The notes under the pieces: generated by a model | What the model saw: the letters and a program-made list of their open reading frames with translations, nothing else | What the model was told of the DNA's origin: nothing | Databases searched by the model: none | Program-made: the position numbers and the translations under genes | DNA from: CBDFKF01 sp965248765 | GTDB taxonomy: Bacteria; Pseudomonadota; Alphaproteobacteria; VGEJ01 | Assembly: GCA_965248765.1 (NCBI GenBank) | Contig: CBDFKF010000004.1 | Span: 2,728,001-2,792,000 of the forward strand | Length of the DNA stretch: 64,000 bases | Direction of reading: 5' to 3' | In this document: positions 7,960-15,369 of the stretch, in pieces | How the letters are laid out: each line of letters begins with the position of its first letter | How positions within the stretch are numbered: position 1 is the first letter of the stretch

Positions 7960-8370
7960 ATGAGCAATCTTGCTGGCGCCAAGGTAATTACCGCGGCTGG
8001 CGCCAAGGCCATCGCGGCCGCGGCCGAGGCAGAAGCGAACGGGAACAGCTGGGCCGTGAGCATCGCCATCGTCGATGCCGGGGGGCACCCGCTCCACCTG
8101 CAGCGGCTGGACGGGGCCGGGGCCGGCACCGCGGCGACCGCCACCGCCAAGGCGCGGACCGCGGCGATCTTCGGCCTCGAAACCAAGATGTTGGAGGGCA
8201 TGGTGAAAGAGGGGCGCAATGGCGTCCTCAACCTCCCCGATGCCCTGCCGCTCGAAGGCGGTGTCCCGATTACCATCGACGGCGCCGTCATCGGCGCGGT
8301 CGGCGTCAGCGGGGTCTCCTCGGATATGGATGCCCAGATCGCCAGAGCGGGCATCGCCGCGGTCGCCTAG
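7960..8370 (+). CDS. GlcG/HbpS-type heme-binding family protein (copy 1)
   Basis: A 136-residue protein of the GlcG/HbpS (formerly DUF336) family. Features are the N-terminal helix AAGAKAIAAAAEAEA, the strand-turn VSIAIVDAGGHPLHLQR, KARTAAIFG, and the C-terminal glycine-rich block LEGGVPITIDGAVIGAVGVSGV. Members bind heme or act as accessory proteins in several catabolic clusters; the role here is unknown. The start is the ATG at 7960 with GGGAGG 8-10 bases upstream. It is 24 bases from pyrE and is duplicated at 9058-9468. Confidence 0.85.
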   Translation: MSNLAGAKVITAAGAKAIAAAAEAEANGNSWAVSIAIVDAGGHPLHLQRLDGAGAGTAATATAKARTAAIFGLETKMLEGMVKEGRNGVLNLPDALPLEGGVPITIDGAVIGAVGVSGVSSDMDAQIARAGIAAVA

Positions 8371-8394
8371 CCCGGTCTAGGGCGTTCCTTCCGC

Positions 8395-8955
8395 ATGAGC
8401 GATTCGCGGCTCCGGCGGCTCCAAACGATCGTACAGGAGCGCTCCCTGATCAGGGCGCCGCCAGGCGAGGAGCTGCGCCTCGCCTCGGGCGCGACGAGCA
8501 GCTTCTATTTCGACATGAAGCGAACCGTCTACAATCCCGAAGGCGCCTATCTGGTCGCCGATCTGATCCTCGATGCCCTGGAGGGGAGCGCGGTAGACGC
8601 CGTCGGCGGCCTTGAGGTCGGGGCTGTGCCCATCGCCTCCGCCGTGGCGCTCAGGAGCCATGAGCGGGGGCCGCCCGTGCGCGGGTTTCACGTGCGCAAG
8701 GCGCCCAAGGACCACGGCAGCCAACGCTCGATTGAGGGCTATCTGGAGCGCGGCTGGACGGTCGCGCTGCTTGAGGATGTCACGACCACCGGGGGCTCGG
8801 CGCTGCGCGCGGTCGAGGCCGTGGCGGCGTCCGGCTGCACGATCGATCGCGTGATCACCATCGTCGATCGCCTCCAAGGCGCCGCCGAGGCCTTCGCCGC
8901 CAAGGGCCTCCGCCTCCAGCCCCTTCTCACCACCCGCGATTTCGACCTGGCCTGA
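8395..8955 (+). CDS. pyrE: PyrE, orotate phosphoribosyltransferase
   Basis: A 186-residue enzyme that joins orotate and PRPP to form OMP in pyrimidine synthesis. The substrate region LASGATSSFYFDMK, the flexible catalytic loop (RKAPKDHGSQRSIEG) and the PRPP-binding motif VALLEDVTTTGGSALRA are all present, and the length is usual for the short bacterial form. The gene follows glcG copy 1 by 24 bases. Two degraded copies of its 5' half lie at 9492-9621 and 10530-10565, showing local duplication and decay. This copy appears intact. Confidence 0.93.
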   Translation: MSDSRLRRLQTIVQERSLIRAPPGEELRLASGATSSFYFDMKRTVYNPEGAYLVADLILDALEGSAVDAVGGLEVGAVPIASAVALRSHERGPPVRGFHVRKAPKDHGSQRSIEGYLERGWTVALLEDVTTTGGSALRAVEAVAASGCTIDRVITIVDRLQGAAEAFAAKGLRLQPLLTTRDFDLA

Positions 8956-9057
8956 TCGTCGAAGGATGCGTTGCCTCGGGCGATGCGGGCACGCACAGCT
9001 AGCGCCGTGCTAGCCTCGCCGGCCGCGGCGTGGGGCCGCGAAAGGGAGGAGATCGAG

Positions 9058-9468
9058 ATGAGTAATCTTGCCGACAGCAAGGTAATCACCGCGGCCGGCG
9101 TCAAGGCCATCGCTGCCGCCGCAGAAGCGGAGGCGAGCGACAACGGGTGGTCCGTCAGCATTGCGATCGTCGATCCGGGGGGACACCTGCTGCACATGCA
9201 TCGGATGCAGGGCGCCGGCGCCAACACCGCGGCAACCGCTGTCGCCAAGGCGCGGACGGCGGCGGTCTCGGGCCGCGAAACCAAGGTGATCGAGGCAATG
9301 GTGAACGACGGGCGCAACGCGATCCTCAACCTGCCCGGTGTTCTCCCGCTCGAGGGCGGGGTTCCCATGGCCGTCGACGGCTCGCACCTGGGCGCGGTCG
9401 GCGTCAGCGGGGTCGCCTCGGATCTCGATGCCCAGATCGCCAAAGCGGGTATTGCCGCGCTGATCTAG
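9058..9468 (+). CDS. GlcG/HbpS-type heme-binding family protein (copy 2)
   Basis: The second 136-residue GlcG-like protein, paralogue of the 7960-8370 gene: the same start (MSNLA), the same length and the same blocks (VSIAIVDPGGHLLHMHR, KARTAAVSG, LEGGVPMAVDGSHLGAVGVSGV). The ATG at 9058 has AAAGGGAGGAG upstream. It is followed by a decayed pyrE copy instead of a working one. Substitutions are spread through the gene and the frame is intact, which suggests it was kept under selection after duplication. Confidence 0.85.
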   Translation: MSNLADSKVITAAGVKAIAAAAEAEASDNGWSVSIAIVDPGGHLLHMHRMQGAGANTAATAVAKARTAAVSGRETKVIEAMVNDGRNAILNLPGVLPLEGGVPMAVDGSHLGAVGVSGVASDLDAQIAKAGIAALI

Positions 9469-9491
9469 CCATCGGTGGCGGGCGTCCTCGG

Positions 9492-9621
9492 ATGAGCGAT
9501 ACGCGCCTTCAGCGGCTCCGCATCAGGGCGCCGCCGGGCGGCGAGAAGCTGCGGCTCGCCTCTCGCGGCTTATCTGGTGACCGATCTGATCCTCGATGCC
9601 CTGGAGGGAAGCGAGGTCGCC
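9492..9621 (+). pseudogene. Decayed pyrE copy (duplicate 2)
   Basis: Starts ATGAGCGATACGCGCC, matching the pyrE start MSDSRLRRL (here MSDTRLQRL). It then loses about 26 bases before IRAPPG, retains KLRLAS, loses about 50 bases covering GATSSFYFDMK-TVYNPEG, and resumes with YLVADLILDALEGS in another frame before the match fades near 9621. No PRPP motif is present. It is the remnant of the second glcG-pyrE unit. Confidence 0.85.
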
Positions 9622-9657
9622 CGGCTATGAGCCGTAGTTGAGGCCACCTAGCCGTTC

Positions 9658-10416
9658 GTGAGCCTGAATACCGTGTCGCCGTGCGAGCTGGTCTATGACG
9701 GGCAATTGGCGATTGGAGAGTGCGCAGATATTGGGAAACGGATCATGTTAGCAACTGACATCACAGGCTCGTTGGCTGAACTCATAGAGCGGGCCGCACA
9801 ATTGGCGACCAGCACACTGGCCAATGCGCTCGATGATGCTGGATCTCACGGTCATGTTCTCAACACCATAAAGGCCGTGTCACCCGGTATGAGGTTCACG
9901 GGCCCGGCGGTGACGGTGCGCGAAATTATGGGCGAAGTCGGCACCTTCGCCTCGGCCGATTTCCGGGTTGGCGCGATTATCGATGCGGCGCGAGCGGGCG
10001 ACGTGGTGGTCATCGACATGGGCGGAGCGAAATGCTCGACCTGGGGCGGCATGGCTTCCTTAGCGGCGAAGGAAAAGGGCGTGGCTGGTCTTCTCGTCGA
10101 TGGCGGGGTCCGGGATCTGGAGGAAATGATCGAATTCGGGTTTCCGGTTTTCGCGCGCCATCTGGTGCCGACGACCGGGCGCACCCGCCTGAAAGTCGAG
10201 GCGATCAACGAACCGGTATCAGTCGACGGCGTCGTTGTGGAGCCGGGAGACCTGATTGTCGCGGACGGCACGGGCGTCGTTTGTTTGCCGAAAGCCGAGG
10301 CGGCGGCTCTGGTGTCGCGGGCCGAAGAAATGCACCGCGATGATAGGGCGGCGGTTGCCGAGATTAGAAGCGGCTTGAGTCTTTCCGACGCCATGAAGAA
10401 GTTCACACGAATATGA
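9658..10416 (+). CDS. RraA / HMG-aldolase family protein
   Basis: Up to 252 residues of the RraA-like fold, a family that includes 4-hydroxy-4-methyl-2-oxoglutarate/oxaloacetate lyases and the RNase E inhibitor RraA. Features are the N-terminal segment STLANALDDAG, the phosphate/metal loop DMGGAKCSTWGGMASLAAKEKG, and GLLVDGGVRDLEEM, whose D-G-G-x-R-D pattern supplies the metal-site residues. The C-terminus has VEPGDLIVADGTGVVCLP. GTG at 9658 is the first start; the ATG at 9745 (MLATDITGS) is closer to the usual family N-terminus and may be the real one. Aldolase chemistry is more likely than ribonuclease regulation. The substrate is unknown. Confidence 0.82.
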   Translation: MSLNTVSPCELVYDGQLAIGECADIGKRIMLATDITGSLAELIERAAQLATSTLANALDDAGSHGHVLNTIKAVSPGMRFTGPAVTVREIMGEVGTFASADFRVGAIIDAARAGDVVVIDMGGAKCSTWGGMASLAAKEKGVAGLLVDGGVRDLEEMIEFGFPVFARHLVPTTGRTRLKVEAINEPVSVDGVVVEPGDLIVADGTGVVCLPKAEAAALVSRAEEMHRDDRAAVAEIRSGLSLSDAMKKFTRI

Positions 10417-10987
10417 CGCAAACGCTTGTCGATAGGGCGTGGCTCACGTCGCCGCCAAGCGAACTACTGGGTTTGCCATGGGATTCCGCCTTCCGACCGA
10501 ACGCCGGGTGTTTGTGAGTTCCTGATGGTCTCGCCTCCGGCGCCACCAGCGGCTTCTACTTCGACAGCTAGCACCGGACACAAGCTCTCTCCGACGGCGT
10601 AGACTCTGTGACGAGGTTGCCCTTGCTGGGAGGATGGCCGATGACAGCGGTCAAATCCGATGCTGACGAAGAATTGTGGGTGCAGGGCGGACCCTATCGT
10701 CTGAGAATGAGCGCGTCTTCGCTGAGCTTCAACCGATGCTAAGGTGACGGCCCCACGTCGCCCTAACCCTATTGCGGAAGCAGTCGTGCTCTGGCCGGCC
10801 ACCCTCGATGTCCGCTTTGGGGTAAGGGGCGGACGAACCACGCCGGCCCGAGGTACGGTGGCTTTCGGGGAGGAAGCAGACTTCCCGAGCCCCTGTGTCT
10901 GCTCGTGGGGGCTAAGCGGAAGCGTCTCAGCGGCCGGGGAGGGCCGGGCTTAGTCAAAAGTCGACATTCACGCCGTGCTGATCGGGC
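10417..10987. other. Gene-poor stretch with a pyrE fragment
   Basis: A 571-base region with no convincing gene on either strand. The only recognisable content is the short pyrE remnant at 10530-10565. The remainder shows no promoter, terminator or repeat that I can support. It lies in the decaying accessory region between hisB and hisH. Confidence 0.5.
10530..10565 (+). pseudogene. Third pyrE fragment (12 codons)
   Basis: Reads LASGATSGFYFD, corresponding to LASGATSSFYFD of the intact PyrE, followed by a stop two codons later. It covers the segment that is deleted from the duplicate at 9492-9621. It may be a displaced piece of that copy or the residue of a third unit. Confidence 0.65.
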
Positions 10988-12115
10988 TTAGCCGGGTCGA
11001 TGTCGGCGCCGCGCCGAAATGGCTCCGACAAGTCCGACGCCGAGCAAGAGGAGCGTACCGGGCTCAGGTAATTCACCAATGGTGCCGAACGCGATTCCGC
11101 CCTCATAGTCTAGACTTGCCACGCCAAGCGATGCCGACGCAAAAACCTCCGAGAGGAACAGGGCGCCCGAGGTGGTGTCGATCGTGCCAAAAGATAGATC
11201 GGCGACGGGCCAGCGATAGATCCCGTCGGTGCCTTCCTCAGCCAAGAAGAAATTGCCGAACTCGTCGAACGCGATGCCTCCTTCCAAATCAGGGGTCCCT
11301 CCTCCGATGACGCTGGATATCGTCGACTCATCCAGAAAGGCGGTGACCACGCCGCCGGACGTCACACGAGATATCGAGTTGCTGCTGTCGTCGTCTGCGA
11401 CGATCACGTCGCCGTTTGGCGCGAGCGTCAAAAACGTGTCGAGATCGGAGCCAAACGATGCCAGCACGGAAGGGGTGCCCGTCGCGACGTCGACGGCGAA
11501 CACGGTGTTGGGTGGTTCGTCCGAGGTGACGTAGAGCGTTTTGCCATCGGGAGAGACAGCGATGCCGCCTTCGATTTCTGAGTCGATGATGCCGGATACA
11601 CCCTCGAAATCCGCATCAGAGGTATGAACGCTCACCGCCCCCGTCGTCGGGTTCACCTTCAAGAGTGACTCCGAGATTTCGTCGGTGACATAGAGAGAGC
11701 CACCCACCAGGATGATGTGCTCGGGGCGGGCTGCGTCCTCGTCATCAGCGTTTTGTGCCCCCGTCACCGCGAAGATATCTGCCTCAGTCGCGATCACCGA
11801 GACGGCTCCTGTCGAATCGCGTACGAGGATCGAGTCAGACTCGCTATCGGTGAAATAGAGCTTCTCGGTGGCCAAATCGAAGAACATCCCATTGTCCGTA
11901 AACCGGGCCTCTGATGCGCCAGTTGCCGAAGTAATGTCGGCCTCCGATACCAGCACGCTCACCGATTTGCTCGGGGTCACGAGATAAATCAGGCCATTCT
12001 CTGAGTCCGTAACATAGAGGTTGCGTTCCGTCGGCACCGCGGCCGCCGGCGCTGCGAACCCGGCCCCGATGACGAGAGCGCACATGAACATGATGGATTC
12101 GTGGCGATGCGACAT
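10988..12115 (-). CDS. Exported beta-propeller protein with PEP-CTERM sorting signal
   Basis: A 375-residue secreted protein. The start is the ATG at 12115 with GGGGGAG upstream. The signal peptide (residues 1-26, FMCALVIGAGFAAPAAA) is followed by repeated propeller strands: LYVTDSENGLIYLV, KLYFTDSESDSILV, SLYVTDEISESLLKV, TLYVTSDEPPNTVFAV, DVIVADDDSSNSISRV. The C-terminus is PEPGTLLLLGVGLVGAISARRR, a PEP-CTERM tripartite signal (Pro-Glu-Pro, a hydrophobic helix, a basic cluster) normally processed by an exosortase. No exosortase gene lies in the window. The protein is acidic with many Asp/Ser, typical of surface proteins. Two CRP-type sites lie upstream (12203-12246), suggesting cAMP control. 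Confidence 0.85.
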   Translation of the reverse strand: MSHRHESIMFMCALVIGAGFAAPAAAVPTERNLYVTDSENGLIYLVTPSKSVSVLVSEADITSATGASEARFTDNGMFFDLATEKLYFTDSESDSILVRDSTGAVSVIATEADIFAVTGAQNADDEDAARPEHIILVGGSLYVTDEISESLLKVNPTTGAVSVHTSDADFEGVSGIIDSEIEGGIAVSPDGKTLYVTSDEPPNTVFAVDVATGTPSVLASFGSDLDTFLTLAPNGDVIVADDDSSNSISRVTSGGVVTAFLDESTISSVIGGGTPDLEGGIAFDEFGNFFLAEEGTDGIYRWPVADLSFGTIDTTSGALFLSEVFASASLGVASLDYEGGIAFGTIGELPEPGTLLLLGVGLVGAISARRRHRPG

Positions 12116-12175
12116 AAACCGAACTCCCCCAGCTGACCAATCCACGCTAAGAGCGCGAAAAACGCAGCGATTTCG

Positions 12176-12246
12176 ATGCTAGCAACGACCCAATGGCCCC
12201 GATGTGATGGCGATCACAAATCAAGGCGATTGTGATCGTGGTCACA
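12176..12246 (-). promoter_or_regulatory. Two CRP-type sites and possible class II promoter of the PEP-CTERM gene
   Basis: TGTGATGGCGATCACA (12203-12218) and TGTGATCGTGGTCACA (12231-12246) are both perfect TGTGA-N6-TCACA palindromes, 28 bases apart centre to centre. A -10-like TAGCAT lies at 12181-12176 on the minus strand. This would place the start of transcription at about 12169 and the nearer site at -41.5, the classical class II CRP position; the farther one is at -69.5. No good -35 is visible, as expected for an activated promoter. Confidence 0.65.
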
Positions 12247-12755
12247 GGAACTGGCCGGTCTTTGGGATTAGGCGGGCCGCTCAGCGTCGTGCGGGGTACG
12301 ACGTTTAATTGCCTGATTGCCACGGTGAGTAGAGGAGGGCGACCTCTTCCGTGTCCTCGCGAGGCTGCCGGCCCGCCGATGGCCGCTTCGGGTCTTGGTT
12401 GCGCGAAAACGCGCGCAGGCCGAAGTCCATTAGAGCGTAGTTCCTTCCGAGCAGGATCTGAGCGCCGTCGGCGTGGCGGTCACTGAGCCCTCGCCGATGC
12501 CCTGAGCGCCCATGATCGGGCACTCAGGTTTGGAGGTTTGCCCGGAAAGCGGGTACCGACTTTCTGAGCGAGCGCCCGATAAGGAGATTTACGATGCTGC
12601 CGAACAGATGATTCTCGAAGTCGCGGTGGGCGCAATGACAATCGAAGTGATCGAGGCGTGGTTTAAGGGGCGTATCCGCCGGCTATAGCAAGCCCAAAAA
12701 ATACTCCGTTCTACCCGCCGCGCGTTGTCGACGCTGGCGTCCGCTTGCGAGAGAG
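12247..12755. other. Gene-poor stretch with terminator-like hairpin and a tiny ORF
   Basis: No convincing gene. At 12501-12528 CCTGAG-x-GCCC pairs with GGGC-x-CTCAGG around ATGATC, a terminator-like hairpin with only a short T-stretch after it. A well-placed AAGGAG precedes an ATG at 12594, but that frame stops after five codons. An overlapping frame from 12608 encodes 26 residues (MILEVAVGAMTIEVIEAW...) to 12688. This looks like the debris of a lost gene and not a functional one. Confidence 0.35.
12501..12528. terminator. Terminator-like stem-loop
   Basis: CCTGAGCGCCC and GGGCACTCAGG form an 11-position stem with one mismatch around a six-base loop. Only TTT follows on the plus strand. There is no obvious gene immediately upstream on either strand, so its role is uncertain. 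Confidence 0.3.
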
Positions 12756-13150
12756 CTATCGCCCACGGGCCGCGGCCACCGTCGCGCCGAGGTCCCCCAA
12801 TAGGGCGGACCAGCGCTCCGCCGCGAGGCTCTCGCGCAAGCGCCCCTGCGCACGCGCTCGTCCTCTTCGTGCGCGATCTTGATCAGGCCTTGGCGCACCA
12901 GGGGCTTGAGGTTGCGGGTGAGCGTGGTGCGGTCCATCACCAGGGCCTCGGCCAGCCGGGTCAGCGGCGCATCCCCCTCGGTCGCCAGCGTCGCGAGCAC
13001 GGTGAACTGCGTCGCTCTGAGGCCGGTCGGCTTCAGCGCCTTGTCATAGGCCTGGGTCACGACCCGTGCCGCCTTGCGCAGATTGGCGCAGGCGCACGCC
13101 GCCAGGTCCGTCGCCGCCAACCCCTCGATTTCCGGCTCTTCTGCCATCAT
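12756..13150 (-). pseudogene. MarR family regulator with internal deletion and frameshift
   Basis: Residues 1 to about 90 are a good MarR protein: ACANLRKAARVVTQAYDKALKPTG, TQFTVLATLA, PLTRLAEALVMDRTTLTRNLKPLVRQGLI and the wing start HEEDERVR. Near 12845-12852 the frame changes, and the usual C-terminal helix reappears in another frame as LRESLAAERWSALLGDLGATVA, ending at a stop at 12758-12756. Some 25 residues of the wing and the helix after it are missing, so this is a deletion and not a single-base error. In its original frame translation runs on to about 12683 with a foreign tail. The start is one of two adjacent ATGs (13150 or 13147). Confidence 0.8.
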
Positions 13151-13183
13151 GAGTGCAGATACACTCACAGGGTGCTTTGTCAA
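13151..13183 (-). promoter_or_regulatory. Promoter/operator of the second MarR gene, probably leaderless
   Basis: On the minus strand a perfect TTGACA (13183-13178) is followed after 16 bases by TATCTG (13161-13156), only five bases before the first ATG. The transcript would therefore start at or next to the ATG. The -10 region lies within GAGTGTATCTGCACTC (13166-13151), an inverted repeat with GAGTG/CACTC arms that resembles a MarR autoregulatory operator. Confidence 0.55.
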
Positions 13184-13379
13184 GATCGCGCGATGCGGAC
13201 GGTCATTGGGTGGCCGTGCGAGGACTTGACGCCGGCCCCGCGCACGGCCGACATTCGGCCCGCCGCTCGCCACGGGCTGCCGCCAGGGCGGACGGACAGG
13301 GGACAAGGGTGCGCGCGGGTTTTGGCCACGGTCGCCCGACCTCGCCCCGATCAAACCTTGAGAGCCGGGATTAGCGGAT

Positions 13380-14075
13380 ATGAGCATCGCCATCGTCGAC
13401 TACGGCTCGGGCAACCTGCGCTCCGCCGCCAAGGCCTTCGAACGGGTGCTCCATGAGCAGGGCGCGGCGCGCACCGTCGCGGTGACCGACGATCCGGCCA
13501 CGGTGGCGGCGGCGGAGCACATCGTCCTGCCGGGCGTCGGCGCCTTCGCCGACTGCCGGGCCGGGCTCGAGGCCATCCCCGGCATGATCGAGGCGCTGGA
13601 ACAGCGGATCATCACCCAAGCGCGCCCCTTCCTCGGCATCTGCGTCGGCATGCAGCTCATGGCCGCTTGCGGCCTGGAGAACGGCCGCCATGCGGGCCTC
13701 GGCTGGATCGCCGGCGAGGTCGCTCCGCTGGAGCCCGCCGCCCCGTGCGCCGGCCCGTCCGCCGACAGCATCGATGCCGCGGCCAAGGCCGTCCTCGCCT
13801 CGCGGCTGCCCCACATAGGCTGGAATGAGCTCGTCCTCGATTGCCCCGAGCACCCCGTGCTGGCCGGTCTTGCCACCGGCGACCACGCGTATTTCGTGCA
13901 CTCCTACGGCTTTCGCTGCACCGACCCTCGGCATATCCTGGCCCATGCCGACTACGGCGGATCGATCACCGCGGCGGTCGGCCGTGCCAACATGGTCGGC
14001 ACCCAGTTTCACCCGGAGAAGAGCCAGGCCACCGGCCTGCGCCTGATCGGAAATTTTCTCGCATGGCGACCGTGA
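13380..14075 (+). CDS. hisH: HisH, glutaminase subunit of imidazole glycerol phosphate synthase
   Basis: A 231-residue class I glutamine amidotransferase that supplies ammonia to HisF for making IGP and AICAR. The oxyanion/nucleophile motif is PFLGICVGMQLM (the Cys nucleophile). HVHS-like YFVHSYGF and the His-Glu pair in GTQFHPEKSQ complete the triad, and LPGVGAFADC is the conserved N-terminal loop. The protein is slightly longer than average because of an insert around residues 120-140 (APCAGPSADSIDAAAKAVLASR). It overlaps the next gene by 13 bases and starts the hisH-GNAT-hisA-hisF-hisE-HIT operon. Confidence 0.96.
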   Translation: MSIAIVDYGSGNLRSAAKAFERVLHEQGAARTVAVTDDPATVAAAEHIVLPGVGAFADCRAGLEAIPGMIEALEQRIITQARPFLGICVGMQLMAACGLENGRHAGLGWIAGEVAPLEPAAPCAGPSADSIDAAAKAVLASRLPHIGWNELVLDCPEHPVLAGLATGDHAYFVHSYGFRCTDPRHILAHADYGGSITAAVGRANMVGTQFHPEKSQATGLRLIGNFLAWRP

Positions 14076-14650
14076 AGCAATCCAGCGTCGAGCGTATCAC
14101 CGAGTTGGAGGGCTCCGATCGCGAGGATCTGTGCCAGGCGACAGAGGAGGCGATTATCGACGGCCTCGGCTTCGAGTGGCTCAGATCGCCGGGCCGTGGG
14201 GCGCTCGAGCGCTACTGGAAGGGCGTGCTGCTCGTGCCCGAGCGCGAGCTGTTCATCGCCCGGCTTGAGGGCGCCATCGTCGGCACCGCCCAGCTCGTCC
14301 ACCCGACCCGCTCGAACGAGGCCGGTGCCTTCGATATCACGCTGACCGCCTTCTTCATTCGCCCCTGGGCACGCGGGCACGGGCTGGCGCGGCGGCTCTT
14401 GGCGGAGGTCGAGAGTACCGCCCGCGGCCATGGCGCGCGGCAGATCAGCCTGGTGGTGCGCGCGAGCCAGGAGGCGGCGATCTCGCTGTACGAATCCGCG
14501 GGCTATGTGCGTTGGGGCATGAAGCCGAAATATGCGCTGGTCAGGCGCACGTATATCGCCGGCTACTACTACGCCAAGGACCTTGAGCCCGTGCGTAAGC
14601 GGCGGACGAAGGCCCGCGGAGCGGCTGATGCCTCGGCGCAACGGCCATGA
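14063..14650 (+). CDS. GNAT family N-acetyltransferase
   Basis: 195 residues with a GNAT fold: the strand ELFIARLEGAIVGTAQLV, the acetyl-CoA loop RPWARGHGLARRLLAEVE (the Q/RxxGxG/A pattern) and the late motif SLVVRASQEAAISLYESAGYVRWG. The C-terminal tail is basic (KRRTKARG). It lies in the his operon between hisH and hisA, overlapping hisH by 13 bases and hisA by four (ATGA). GNAT genes occur at this place in some alphaproteobacterial his operons; the substrate is unknown and a direct role in histidine synthesis is not implied. Confidence 0.85.
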   Translation: MATVKQSSVERITELEGSDREDLCQATEEAIIDGLGFEWLRSPGRGALERYWKGVLLVPERELFIARLEGAIVGTAQLVHPTRSNEAGAFDITLTAFFIRPWARGHGLARRLLAEVESTARGHGARQISLVVRASQEAAISLYESAGYVRWGMKPKYALVRRTYIAGYYYAKDLEPVRKRRTKARGAADASAQRP

Positions 14651-15369
14651 TCATTTACCCGGCGATCGATCTTAAAGGGGGGGCGTGTGTCCGCCTGCTG
14701 CGCGGCGATATGGCGAGCGCGACGACCTACAATACCGACCCGGCCGACCAGGCCCGTCGCTTCGAGGATCTCGGCTTCCGTTGGCTCCACCTGGTCGATC
14801 TCGACGGCGCGATCGCCGGGCGGGCCGTCAATGCCGCGGCGGTCGAGGCGATTCTGGCCGCGGTCTCGATCCCAGTGCAGCTCGGCGGCGGCATCCGCGA
14901 CTACGCCGCGATCGAGGGCTGGCTCGAGCGGGGGGTGGCGCGGGTCATCCTCGGCACCGCCGCGGTCCGCGAGCCCACCCTGGTGCGTGAGGCTGCGGCC
15001 GCCTACCCAGGCCGGATCGCGCTCGCCCTCGATGCCCGCGGCGGCCGGCTCGCGGTGGCCGGCTGGGCCGAGCAGTCCGAGATCGACGCCCTCGCCTTCG
15101 CCCGCGGCTTCGCCGACTGCGCCCTCGCCGCCGCCATCGTCACCGATATCGACCGCGATGGCGCGCTGGCGGGCCCGAATCTGGACGCGATTCGGACATT
15201 TTCGGGCGCGGTGGACATGCCCGTGATCGCCTCCGGCGGCGTGGCGCGCCTTGCCGATCTCGAAGCCCTGGCGGCCCTGCACATCTCTGGGGTGATCGTG
15301 GGCAAGGCATTCTATACCGATGCGATAAATACTAGCGCTGCACTCGCGCTTGAGTCGGTCAATGCTTAA
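14647..15369 (+). CDS. hisA: HisA, phosphoribosylformimino-5-aminoimidazole carboxamide ribotide isomerase
   Basis: A 240-residue TIM-barrel isomerase that opens the ribose ring of ProFAR to PRFAR. The first catalytic Asp is in YPAIDLKGGACVRL, and the second acid in IVTDIDRDGALAGPN. Phosphate loops are VQLGGGIRD and VIASGGVARLADL, which show the half-barrel repeat. It starts at the ATG overlapping the GNAT stop and overlaps hisF by eight bases. The length is standard. Confidence 0.97.
   Translation: MIIYPAIDLKGGACVRLLRGDMASATTYNTDPADQARRFEDLGFRWLHLVDLDGAIAGRAVNAAAVEAILAAVSIPVQLGGGIRDYAAIEGWLERGVARVILGTAAVREPTLVREAAAAYPGRIALALDARGGRLAVAGWAEQSEIDALAFARGFADCALAAAIVTDIDRDGALAGPNLDAIRTFSGAVDMPVIASGGVARLADLEALAALHISGVIVGKAFYTDAINTSAALALESVNA

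Larger units (their letters stand above)
7905..9621 (+). repeat. Tandem segmental duplication of a glcG-pyrE unit
   Basis: Unit 1 (about 7905-8660) and unit 2 (about 9005-9621) start with the same leader (GTGCTAGCCTCGCC), continue through two glcG-type genes of identical length (411 bases each) and then into pyrE. In unit 2 pyrE has lost at least two internal segments. The two encoded GlcG-like proteins differ at roughly a quarter to a third of positions, so the duplication is not recent. Confidence 0.85.

Noticed and set aside
9658..10416. Calling the RraA-like gene a ribonuclease E regulator or menG methyltransferase
   Set aside because: The GGVRD metal-site pattern and general family knowledge favour aldolase chemistry; the older names are known misannotations.
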